Source: Flavobacteriaceae bacterium
Lineage (GTDB): Bacteria > Bacteroidota > Bacteroidia > Flavobacteriales > Weeksellaceae
NCBI GenBank assembly: GCA_031289875.1
Contig: JAITOO010000173.1
Span: 1-11,070 of the forward strand
Direction: 5' to 3'
Length of the DNA stretch: 11,070 nucleotides
Made by a program: the position numbers and the translations under genes. Shown here one piece after another: positions 1-6,246 of the stretch; positions within the stretch are counted from its first letter, which is position 1, and each line of letters begins with the position of its first letter. The notes under the pieces are model-generated. The model made no database searches, was not told where the DNA came from, and saw only the letters and a list, made by a program, of their open reading frames with translations.

Positions 1-572
1 AATAATCCGCCAACAAGAGCGACTAAAAACAGAACGCCTGCTTTCCACGGAACAAAGGCGCTTCCCGCAACGGCAGCCACAGCAAAACGAAAAGCCACCA
101 AGGCGGAGGCGTCATTTATCAAACTTTCGCCTTCCAAGACTGTCGTCGTCCGATGAGGTAAACCAAGACCTTTGGTAACGCTTGTTGCAGCAATGGCATC
201 GGGTGGCGAAAGGATGGCGCCGACGACAAAAGACAATGACCAAGTCATGTCGGGAACACAATAATGTACGGCAGCAGCAATGCCTGTTGTTGTAACAAAA
301 ACCAAGGTAAAGGCTAACAACGAAATAGTCGAGAGATTACGCCTGAAATCCTTGAAAGAAATGTGGTAAGCTGCGTCATAAAGCATCGGAGGCAGAAACA
401 GCAAAAACACAACTTCCGGATGAATGGGCACCGGATGAAAATCGGGGATAAATCCGACGGCAACTCCGGTTACCAACAACAACACAGGATAAGGTAATTT
501 TATTTTGGCTGCTACCGGATGCAACCCGATGGCAACGGCTAAAAGAATAATAACAATACTATATGCTTCCAT
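1..572 (-). CDS. CPA1-family Na+/H+ antiporter, N-terminal part (C-terminus beyond left edge)
   Basis: Inner-membrane monovalent cation:proton antiporter of the CPA1 (NhaP/NHE-like) family, which exchanges Na+ (or K+) for H+ in pH and salt homeostasis. Only the first 190 residues are present; the family is usually above 500 residues, so most of the transport domain and any C-terminal domain lie off the window. The sequence is almost entirely hydrophobic helices joined by short loops. Visible family signatures are FLPPMLYDAAYH (about 59-70), SPPDAIAAT (122-130, with the transport-type Asp125) and LEGESLINDAS (146-156, with the CPA1 Asn153-Asp154 pair). The ATG at 570-572 puts the first helix at residue 5. 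A near-consensus -7 box (TATTTTCG, one mismatch) lies on the same strand at 621-628. By hand count bases 1-360 are about 49% GC, somewhat above most other coding lines sampled here. Family call is firm; ion specificity cannot be read. Confidence 0.92.
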   Translation of the reverse strand, partial: MEAYSIVIILLAVAIGLHPVAAKIKLPYPVLLLVTGVAVGFIPDFHPVPIHPEVVFLLFLPPMLYDAAYHISFKDFRRNLSTISLLAFTLVFVTTTGIAAAVHYCVPDMTWSLSFVVGAILSPPDAIAATSVTKGLGLPHRTTTVLEGESLINDASALVAFRFAVAAVAGSAFVPWKAGVLFLVALVGGL

Positions 573-802
573 AATTTTTTGAATATCAATAAATCTATAT
601 TTATGAAAACAAACGAGTGGCGAAAATATTTTAGAACAGACGGTTTTTTTGCATTTTTGCTGCTGAAGAAAATTTTTGAAAACATGCAACAAATTTACCA
701 TCAATATTTTCGGAGAATTGATTTGTTAATTTTTTTCATAACTGAGGCTTCAATATAAAAACACTGAAAAGCAGAACGTTACAGCAGACAATCCACTTGT
801 TT

Positions 803-2788
803 TTACAGAGTAAACATCACATTTACAAAGAAACTTCTTCCTTTCCGGAGGATATGATTCCAGTCTGAATACGTTGTGTACCGCTTGTCAAACAGGTTTT
901 CCACGCCCGCTTTCAGTGAGAGTTCATATCTCGCAAAAGATAAATTGCAACCCAAAGAAAAATTATATATCAGGTAATCAGATGTTTGGATTTCTCCAAA
1001 TTCAGGTGCAAAATCGCTATGTTTTCCCGCTCCTTTTAATTGAATTTCTGAACTGAAATTATTTTTTTGAAAAAGCAAAGAAGATGAATAAGTTACAGGT
1101 GCAATCAACGGCAAAGGACGATTTTCGCTATCCCGTCCCAAACTGTACGAAACCGCATTTGTCCACTCAAACTCAGGCAAAAAATGGTATTTCATCTGCA
1201 ATCCCGCATTGAAAATTGAAGCATAGTCCATTGCCGTGTACATTTTCACACCGTCTGCGCCGAGTGTCATTGGCGAAAAGTCCGTCATTTTGCCAATGAT
1301 ATAGTCGAAAAAATAAAAATAGGAAGCGTCAAAATTTATTCGTAATTGATTCTTATTCAACTTGAAAGAAAAATCGGCTTCCAAAGATTTTTCGTTTCCC
1401 AACATTGGATTTCCGATGTAATCGTAATTATCAAAACTGTTGAACAAGTAAAAACCATAAGATTCTGAAACAGAGGGCGCTCGCTCGCCGTAACCGCCGC
1501 CCAAAATCAATTCCCAATCTTTTCGATGAAAATGATACTTGGCTGAAACATTGTACAGAAAACGGTTTTGAGATTTTTGCATATTCGGAAAGAAAATTTT
1601 CAAAGAATTAAACGCATCATCATTCTCCACGCCGTCGTTTTGAAAATTTAAATGAGTGGAAAAATGCACGGAATTTTGGTCGTTAAAATGATATTCATCA
1701 TCAAAGAAAAGTCCTGAATTAAAGGTTTTTATATCGCCCCAAGTGTACATAAACATCGGTTTTTCATTGCTGTTTTCCGGATACATCGTCATACTCGCTT
1801 GCGATTGATTATAAAATCCGTCCCAATTGACAGTAAACGAATGCTTTGTGGTTTTTCCTTTGAGTTTTGAATAAAATCCGTAGGTTCGGCTCTCGCCGGG
1901 CATATCCATATGTATCAGCGTTTCAGGTCGATGCGTGTCGTCCATTTCGTGTAGAATGGTGTTGAAATAAATTTTCGTTTCCCAGTCGGAAAAAATACGC
2001 GAAATTTTTTCTTTTCGGTAACTCAGTGAAGCAATCAGCGCACGGGCGGTCTTTACGTCCATTGTCAGCGCAGGATAGCCGATATTTGAAGCGTTGTCGT
2101 AAATCAGGGAGCTTTCAACGATTCTTGAATTTGAAAATTGATAACCGAAATTGGCGTAAGCGTTCCATTTTTCAAACTGCGAATGCCTGATTTTTTCGTG
2201 TCCGCCCGCCTCGTAATTTTCGCTTTTTCGATGAAAAACGCCCATATTTGTGTAAAATTTCGGTGTGGAACGGGCAGCCTCCGCACCGTTGATAGAAGCA
2301 TTTCCATTAGATTCATATCCCGTGCTGACACCGGTTTTCCATGTTCGGGGACGGAAACCCATCTTGTTCAGATTCATATCAATTCCGCCGCCGATGCTGT
2401 TTCCGCCATGTGCGCCGCTTTGCAGTCCCGAATTGATTTGCAGATTTTTCAGGTTGGAAATTTCCACGTAAGAAGTTACGGGATCCATTCTGTCCGTGCA
2501 GGCGTTAAAAATTTTCATTCCGTCGATAGTTACGGAAATACGCTCGGTGGTCATACTGTTCAAAGCAGCTTCCCATGCGTAATTTCCGCGTTTTATCATC
2601 TCAATTTTTCCTGAATTTTCCAAGTATTCGTCCAGCGAGGACAACGGTTTCGGCTGTTTGGAATAGTCTAACGCTTTTTTTCCGATAACTATCACATCTT
2701 CAATGTCTTTGTGCTTGACAGAATCTATCGTTTGAGAAAAACATAACAGACTGAAATTTAATAAAATATAAATAGATATTTTTTTCAT
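803..2788 (-). CDS. TonB-dependent outer-membrane receptor, OprC/NosA-like (putative copper receptor)
   Basis: Outer-membrane beta-barrel receptor powered by TonB/ExbBD. A signal peptide covers residues 1-19 (MKKISIYILL... ending CFSQ). A TonB-box-like DVIVIG follows at 31-36, then a plug domain (about 43-140), a barrel and a C-terminal region with the usual VENLFDKRY (629-637) and an aromatic-rich last strand. It has no N-terminal carboxypeptidase-like domain, unlike SusC. The plug contains ACTDRMDP (96-103), giving Cys97-xxx-Met101. The barrel has LHEMDD (279-284), giving His280-x-Met282. From memory, the Pseudomonas copper receptor OprC binds Cu through C143-xxx-M147 and H323-x-M325; the Cys-to-His spacing is 180 there and 183 here. 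More Met/His follow (HMDM 293-296, MTM 333-335, MFM 345-347). It is the last gene of a three-gene minus-strand set, 104 bp after the lipoprotein gene. TonB-receptor call near certain; copper as substrate is inferred. A siderophore or other metal complex is the alternative. Confidence 0.95.
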   Translation of the reverse strand: MKKISIYILLNFSLLCFSQTIDSVKHKDIEDVIVIGKKALDYSKQPKPLSSLDEYLENSGKIEMIKRGNYAWEAALNSMTTERISVTIDGMKIFNACTDRMDPVTSYVEISNLKNLQINSGLQSGAHGGNSIGGGIDMNLNKMGFRPRTWKTGVSTGYESNGNASINGAEAARSTPKFYTNMGVFHRKSENYEAGGHEKIRHSQFEKWNAYANFGYQFSNSRIVESSLIYDNASNIGYPALTMDVKTARALIASLSYRKEKISRIFSDWETKIYFNTILHEMDDTHRPETLIHMDMPGESRTYGFYSKLKGKTTKHSFTVNWDGFYNQSQASMTMYPENSNEKPMFMYTWGDIKTFNSGLFFDDEYHFNDQNSVHFSTHLNFQNDGVENDDAFNSLKIFFPNMQKSQNRFLYNVSAKYHFHRKDWELILGGGYGERAPSVSESYGFYLFNSFDNYDYIGNPMLGNEKSLEADFSFKLNKNQLRINFDASYFYFFDYIIGKMTDFSPMTLGADGVKMYTAMDYASIFNAGLQMKYHFLPEFEWTNAVSYSLGRDSENRPLPLIAPVTYSSSLLFQKNNFSSEIQLKGAGKHSDFAPEFGEIQTSDYLIYNFSLGCNLSFARYELSLKAGVENLFDKRYTTYSDWNHILRKGRSFFVNVMFTL

Positions 2789-2805
2789 TTTTTAACTTTT
2801 TAAAT

Positions 2806-2881
2806 CGCACGGATAACTCGGATTAAATTAATTTTCGCAGATAAAAGATTGTTTATCTGTAAAATACGAGTTATCCGTGCG
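2806..2881. repeat. Long inverted repeat / hairpin between lipoprotein and receptor genes
   Basis: A perfect 15-bp inverted repeat has arms CGCACGGATAACTCG (2806-2820) and its reverse complement (2867-2881). Inside it a second stem pairs ATTTT (2831-2835) with AAAAT (2861-2865) and CAGATAAA (2838-2845) with TTTATCTG (2852-2859), leaving a 6-nt loop. No run of T follows on either strand, so it is not a normal intrinsic terminator. Its base lies 17 nt before the receptor ATG on the mRNA. It may be an interspersed palindromic repeat of the kind common in flavobacterial intergenic regions (inference), or an mRNA element that sets receptor expression relative to the upstream genes. Confidence 0.8.
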
Positions 2882-2892
2882 CTGAAATTCTC

Positions 2893-3759
2893 TTAAAATT
2901 CCAATTCAAAGAAAACACTGCTTGCAAGATGGGTGTCTGTAACTTCTTCTCCTTTGATAATCTGATGGTTGCTGTCATAAACTATCAAATTTATTTTCCA
3001 GTAACCCGTCATCGTGAAATTTGCCTTTCCTCTGTATATTCCTGAACCTGATGAAGTTAAATCCACATTGTTGGACGATGTATGATTGTTCATGTCGGGC
3101 ATTCTCGGGTCAATTTTAATTGTGTAATTTTCAACAGGAATGAAAGTGTTCATATCCTGCATTTTATACAAACAGGCAATCATGTCGTTGCTCCCTACCG
3201 ACGGCGAGGCAGGTTCTGCCAAAGCGAGGACATATTTTGTATTGTCATCTCCCGTGAAATTTTGCAAATTTTTTCGTTTTACTGCTAAAACGTCCAAATT
3301 TGGTTCAATTTTACCGTTTTTTGACCCAATATTGTAATTTACGGCAAGTTTCCAAATGTCCGTTTCGCTGCTTGCCATAGTGAAAATAACAAAACCTTTG
3401 TACAGAGTCTGTTTACCGCTCACTTTTTCGAGACTTCCGAAAGGACAGGAATGGGATTTGTCGGTCATCTGCATTATTGGTTGCCACGAGAGCGATGCGT
3501 TTTTCTCCCATTCACCTGTGGATTTGTTCTTTACTTGGAGATAAATTTCATTGTATCCCACCGTTAAATTTCCTGATTTTGAGTAAAATAAAATCGTATA
3601 ACTGTCATCGGAAATTTCCTGAATTTTTGCCAGTCCTGAAGTTTCATTGTCGGGCGTTATGATTTCGTTGTTATCGTCATTGCCGCAAGATGCTGTAAAT
3701 AAAATTGTTATGAAAGAAAATAATAAAATATGGAAAAATTTGTTGTTTGGTTTTTTCAT
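2893..3759 (-). CDS. Lipoprotein with two Met/His-motif (YtkA-like) repeats, putative metal binder
   Basis: Predicted lipoprotein of 288 residues: a hydrophobic signal (about 9-23) ends in a TASC lipobox with Cys25 as the lipidated residue, followed by an Asp/Asn-rich linker. The body seems to be a duplication. Repeat 1 (about 70-142) has PIMQMTDKSH (94-103), then LYKGFVIFTM and WKLAVNY. Repeat 2 (about 195-262) has PRMPDMNNH (218-226), then IYRGKANFTMTG and WKINLIVYD. The pattern P-x-M-x(1,2)-M-x(2,4)-H followed by a Gly/Phe-Thr-Met strand and a Trp-Lys strand resembles YtkA-like periplasmic domains found near heavy-metal transport genes. Met/His clusters suit Cu(I) binding. It lies 106 bp after the small Cys-motif gene and 104 bp before the receptor, all on one strand. 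Proposed role (inference): surface or periplasmic copper-binding partner of the receptor. I do not know a gene name for it. Confidence 0.88.
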   Translation of the reverse strand: MKKPNNKFFHILLFSFITILFTASCGNDDNNEIITPDNETSGLAKIQEISDDSYTILFYSKSGNLTVGYNEIYLQVKNKSTGEWEKNASLSWQPIMQMTDKSHSCPFGSLEKVSGKQTLYKGFVIFTMASSETDIWKLAVNYNIGSKNGKIEPNLDVLAVKRKNLQNFTGDDNTKYVLALAEPASPSVGSNDMIACLYKMQDMNTFIPVENYTIKIDPRMPDMNNHTSSNNVDLTSSGSGIYRGKANFTMTGYWKINLIVYDSNHQIIKGEEVTDTHLASSVFFELEF

Positions 3760-3803
3760 GAGTGTATTATTAAAACGTTAATTATTAATAAATTACATTT
3801 AAG

Positions 3804-3814
3804 TTATCTGCGAA
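3804..3814. repeat. Short element related to the inner stem of the 2806-2881 hairpin
   Basis: TTATCTGCGAA here matches the reverse complement of TTCGCAGATAA at 2834-2844, inside the hairpin 1 kb away. It lies in the gap between the small Cys-motif gene and the lipoprotein gene, with no visible pairing partner of its own. It may be a remnant half-copy of the same repeat family, or a chance 11-bp match in AT-rich DNA. Confidence 0.35.
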
Positions 3815-3865
3815 TAAATAACCCTGTCAGGATATTTTTATGTCAGCATAATTTTTATGAAAAAA

Positions 3866-4228
3866 TCAAACCATAGGAGGCTTTAAATCATTGAAACAGA
3901 AAATGAAAGAATATAAATTTTGTTTCGTGAAGAATTTCTTTTTTACAAAGATTAAAATTGTTTTTTTTTGCGGAAGATTTATCGTTTCATGGAGCACAAA
4001 AGCATCTATCGACGGCACAGAACCCGCTTTGGGATTTGCCTTTTCATCGGATTTTTCTGCCAATTCCTTTGCCAGCCGGCATTTTCCGTTGCAATGAAGT
4101 TTAGGATTGTTTTGATTGATACACAGCACTTTGGCGTAATAGTCATAATTCATCAAATAATCTGCAACGGGAATCAGTGGTCTGAATCCCAGTGCAAAAC
4201 AAAGGAGAAAAATCATGACGTTTTTCAT
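3866..4228 (-). CDS. Small membrane/periplasmic protein with C-x9-C-x3-C motif, function unknown
   Basis: A 120-residue protein that I recognise only as a recurrent unnamed type in flavobacteria, often near TonB-receptor genes (memory, not searched). An N-terminal hydrophobic segment (about 4-27) could be a signal anchor or signal peptide. It leads into KVLCINQNNPKLHCNGKC (33-50), which holds Cys36, Cys46 and Cys50 with His45. This is followed by a charged helix (RLAKELAEKS, 51-60), a linker, a more hydrophobic stretch (about 89-111) and a C-terminal LKPPMV. Three closely set cysteines in a likely extracytoplasmic segment suggest a metal or heme site, or thiol chemistry. It is the first gene of the three-gene set with the lipoprotein and receptor, so it may be the inner-membrane or periplasmic partner in metal uptake. 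No Shine-Dalgarno is evident. A 135-residue open frame on the opposite strand over this region looks like a shadow. Confidence 0.75.
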   Translation of the reverse strand: MKNVMIFLLCFALGFRPLIPVADYLMNYDYYAKVLCINQNNPKLHCNGKCRLAKELAEKSDEKANPKAGSVPSIDAFVLHETINLPQKKTILIFVKKKFFTKQNLYSFIFCFNDLKPPMV

Positions 4229-4263
4229 GCCCGTAAAAGTATTGCTTTTCTCGAAAATTTTAA

Positions 4264-4279
4264 TATGATTTTAATCATA
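4264..4279. promoter_or_regulatory. 16-bp dyad, possible operator in divergent intergenic region
   Basis: TATGATT-TT-AATCATA is a perfect 7-bp-arm palindrome with a 2-nt spacer. It lies 36 bp upstream of the start of the minus-strand Cys-motif/lipoprotein/receptor set, in the 207-bp gap shared with the divergent mevalonate kinase gene. The position would suit a repressor of the metal-related set. No matching -7 box for the minus strand was found beside it, and the region is AT-rich, so chance is possible. Confidence 0.35.
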
Positions 4280-4405
4280 AATTTTGATTATTTTTTAATG
4301 AATGGAAAAACCGCAAAAACCAATATCAAAAAACTCAGGATTTTTCTTTCAACGGCAAAAAAGACACTTTTGTAGATTTTTTATCGGCAGAAGAAAAATA
4401 GTTAG

Positions 4406-4413
4406 TACCTTTG
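4406..4413 (+). promoter_or_regulatory. Bacteroidota -7 promoter box for mevalonate kinase
   Basis: TACCTTTG fits the Bacteroidota consensus TAnnTTTG exactly and is followed by CA, as is common in flavobacterial promoters. It is 22 nt upstream of the kinase ATG, which predicts a short leader that still includes the AGGAGA ribosome site. No clear TTG -33 element was found at the usual distance. Confidence 0.65.
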
Positions 4414-4424
4414 CATTAAATTTC

Positions 4425-4430
4425 AGGAGA
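4425..4430 (+). promoter_or_regulatory. Shine-Dalgarno AGGAGA of mevalonate kinase
   Basis: AGGAGA lies 5 nt before the ATG at 4436. Strong Shine-Dalgarno sites are rare in this window (most starts have AT-rich leaders), so it fixes the start and suggests efficient translation. Confidence 0.65.
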
Positions 4431-4435
4431 AATAC

Positions 4436-5365
4436 ATGAAAAATTCTCTATTTTTTTACGCAAAAATTTTGCTTTTCGGGGAATATGGAATTATCGAAAA
4501 TTCCAGAGGTTTGACGGTTCCGTTCAACGCTTACAAAGGCGTTTTGCGGTTCTCGACCCAAGACAGCGAAACGGAAAAACAATCCAATTTTTCCTTAAAA
4601 AATTATGCCGAATTTCTTGAAAATCTGCCTCTTCCGGACAAGTTCAAACTTGACATGTCCGCTTTAGAAAAAGACATTCAACAAGGAATGTTTTTCGATT
4701 CCGACATTCCGCAAGGATACGGCGTGGGCAGTTCAGGAGCGCTTGTAGCGGCGGTTTTCGATAAATATTCCGTTCATCGAATTTCTCCCCAAAAAATTTC
4801 CAAAGATGATTTAAAAGACCTTAAAATCGTTTTTGGGCAGATGGAAGCCTTTTTTCATGGCAAGAGTTCGGGTATCGACCCGCTGATTTGTTACATGAAC
4901 ATTCCGCTTCTCATTCAGTCTGATTCTGAGGTAGATAAGTTGGGTACGTTGGAAGAAAAAGAAGGCAAGGGCGCAATTTTTCTCATCAATTCGGGGTTGC
5001 CCGGAGAAACTGAACCGATGATTCAGATTTTTTTCGAAAAACTGAAAAGCGACGGTTTTCGTAAAACGCTGAAAGAAGAGTTTATACGCTATAACAACGC
5101 TTGCATCGAAACGTTTTTGAACAAAGATATGAAACCGTTTTTCCACAATCTGAAAAATTTGTCTATTTGGGCATTAAACCACTTTACTCCGATGATTCCC
5201 AAAGACTTCCTTCAAATCTGGAAAAAGGGTATTGAGACGAATACTTATTATTTGAAACTTTGCGGTTCGGGCGGCGGCGGTTACATTCTCGGCTTCACGC
5301 AGGACTATCAGGCAGCGGAGGAAATGCTGAAAGATTACAAAAAAGAGGTGATTTATCGTTTTTAA
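4436..5365 (+). CDS. mvk: Mevalonate kinase (GHMP kinase family)
   Basis: Cytoplasmic enzyme of the mevalonate route to isoprenoids: mevalonate + ATP gives 5-phosphomevalonate. All GHMP signatures are present in order: KILLFGEYGII (10-20, with catalytic-type Lys10), the ATP loop DIPQGYGVGSSGALVAAV (90-107), GQMEAFFHGKSSGID (134-148) and the C-terminal LCGSGGGGYILGF (275-287). Glu137 and Asp148 are 11 residues apart, the same spacing as the catalytic Glu/Asp pair of animal mevalonate kinase (E193/D204, from memory). HGxxSGID favours mevalonate kinase over galactokinase or homoserine kinase. The 309 residues fit the short flavobacterial form. It stands alone, divergent from the receptor set and convergent with porT; the other mevalonate genes are not in the window. 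Start supported by AGGAGA and the -7 box. Confidence 0.9.
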   Translation: MKNSLFFYAKILLFGEYGIIENSRGLTVPFNAYKGVLRFSTQDSETEKQSNFSLKNYAEFLENLPLPDKFKLDMSALEKDIQQGMFFDSDIPQGYGVGSSGALVAAVFDKYSVHRISPQKISKDDLKDLKIVFGQMEAFFHGKSSGIDPLICYMNIPLLIQSDSEVDKLGTLEEKEGKGAIFLINSGLPGETEPMIQIFFEKLKSDGFRKTLKEEFIRYNNACIETFLNKDMKPFFHNLKNLSIWALNHFTPMIPKDFLQIWKKGIETNTYYLKLCGSGGGGYILGFTQDYQAAEEMLKDYKKEVIYRF

Positions 5366-5457
5366 TTTTTATTAAAACCTATATTTATTTAACACTACCC
5401 ATTATTCACATTGTTATTCTTTTAGACCAGCATATTTTTTAAAACACCACTAAAATT

Positions 5458-6219
5458 TTACTCGAATTTCAGAGAAAACATCACGGTGCGGCTGTTGATG
5501 GATTTTAAAGCGCCTGCCCAAACAGGCGGCGTGTCGGGATTGTCAGCAACCAATTCATTGTTAAAGAAGAAAATACCTTTTATGGACGGAGTGAGTTTAA
5601 ACCGTTTGAAATAAATTTCTATGCCTGCTTCCAGTTGATAGGAAAAATTGTTGGTTTTCAGTCTGAAAATCTGGTCTTTGTTGTCCTGTTCCTTTTTCTC
5701 GTTGGACTGCAAGTTGGAAATCCAACTCAAACCTCCTTGCACATAAGGTCTCGTGTTGTTCCATCGGTCGCCGTGAAAATTGATGAAAATCGGAATATCC
5801 ATGTAAGTAGCTTTCACGTTTCTGCGCACGTCCCTATCGGTGTATGCGGGTTCTACGCCATTGGCAAGGTCTTCGTCAATGAGATGTTGTATATTATTGA
5901 AAATCAAATCTCTTTGAGTGAAATGAAAAGTCGGTTCCAAGCGGATGTCGATATAGTCGTCCACTCGGAGCTTGCCGAACAAACTCACGCTGAAACCGGG
6001 TTTTGGGTCGGAAACGACTAAATATCGGGTGTCTTGAGTCAAAGCCCCCTTGTTGGGGTGAATTTTGAAGTCAAAGTAATTCACACCCAAATAAAACCCC
6101 CACGAATACCGCTGTTGGTCAAAATCTGCGTAATTGATTACTACGTCTCTTGATTTGCCGAACTGCGCATTTGCAGTGCTGCATATTGTTAAAGCCAGTA
6201 AAATGATAGTCTTTTTCAT
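5458..6219 (-). CDS. porT: PorT-family outer-membrane protein, type IX secretion system
   Basis: A 253-residue outer-membrane beta-barrel protein of the PorT/SprT type, needed in Porphyromonas and Flavobacterium for type IX secretion (and gliding where present). The signal peptide (1-19) ends in TANAQ. The mature part shows alternating aromatic beta-strands: WGFYLGVNYFDFKI (40-53), the DYIDIRLEPTFHF region, TYMDIPIFINFHG, RPYVQGGLSW, SYQLEAGIEIYF, and a last strand RTVMFSLKFE ending in the outer-membrane-type Phe-x pattern. It begins 27 bp after the ubiE stop on the same strand, so the two are probably co-transcribed. The ubiE-porT pairing is familiar from Flavobacteriia (memory). The family call comes from sequence feel plus context; a general PorT-like beta-barrel is the only real alternative. 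Confidence 0.85.
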   Translation of the reverse strand: MKKTIILLALTICSTANAQFGKSRDVVINYADFDQQRYSWGFYLGVNYFDFKIHPNKGALTQDTRYLVVSDPKPGFSVSLFGKLRVDDYIDIRLEPTFHFTQRDLIFNNIQHLIDEDLANGVEPAYTDRDVRRNVKATYMDIPIFINFHGDRWNNTRPYVQGGLSWISNLQSNEKKEQDNKDQIFRLKTNNFSYQLEAGIEIYFKRFKLTPSIKGIFFFNNELVADNPDTPPVWAGALKSINSRTVMFSLKFE

Positions 6220-6246
6220 AAGAAAAGAAACGTTTATTTTTGTTTT

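Noticed and set aside
1..572. Antiporter segment as horizontally acquired DNA
   Set aside because: GC by hand count is about 49% for 1-360 against roughly 33-52% in other coding lines sampled, so it is high but within the spread; no mobile-element signs are visible.
573..802. Gene or RNA element in the gap between the receptor and antiporter genes
   Set aside because: Only short open frames, imperfect inverted matches (CAAAT...ATTTG around 690-735) and homopolymer T runs; nothing supports a gene or structured RNA.
2138..2614. 158-codon plus-strand open frame inside the receptor gene
   Set aside because: It is antisense to a receptor gene with clear plug motifs, shows no recognisable domain and has no ribosome site or promoter; a shadow frame.
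2806..2881. Hairpin read as a rho-independent terminator
   Set aside because: No T-run follows it on either strand, and the receptor start codon is only 17 nt beyond it.
3968..4375. 135-codon plus-strand open frame over the small Cys-motif gene
   Set aside because: Its translation has no recognised motif, while the minus-strand frame has a signal-like N-terminus and an ordered Cys motif I recall from other flavobacteria. It also runs through the likely promoter region.
5366..5457. Terminator between the convergent mevalonate kinase and porT genes
   Set aside because: The gap is AT-rich with T and A runs, but I could find no stem with GC content followed by a T-run on either strand.
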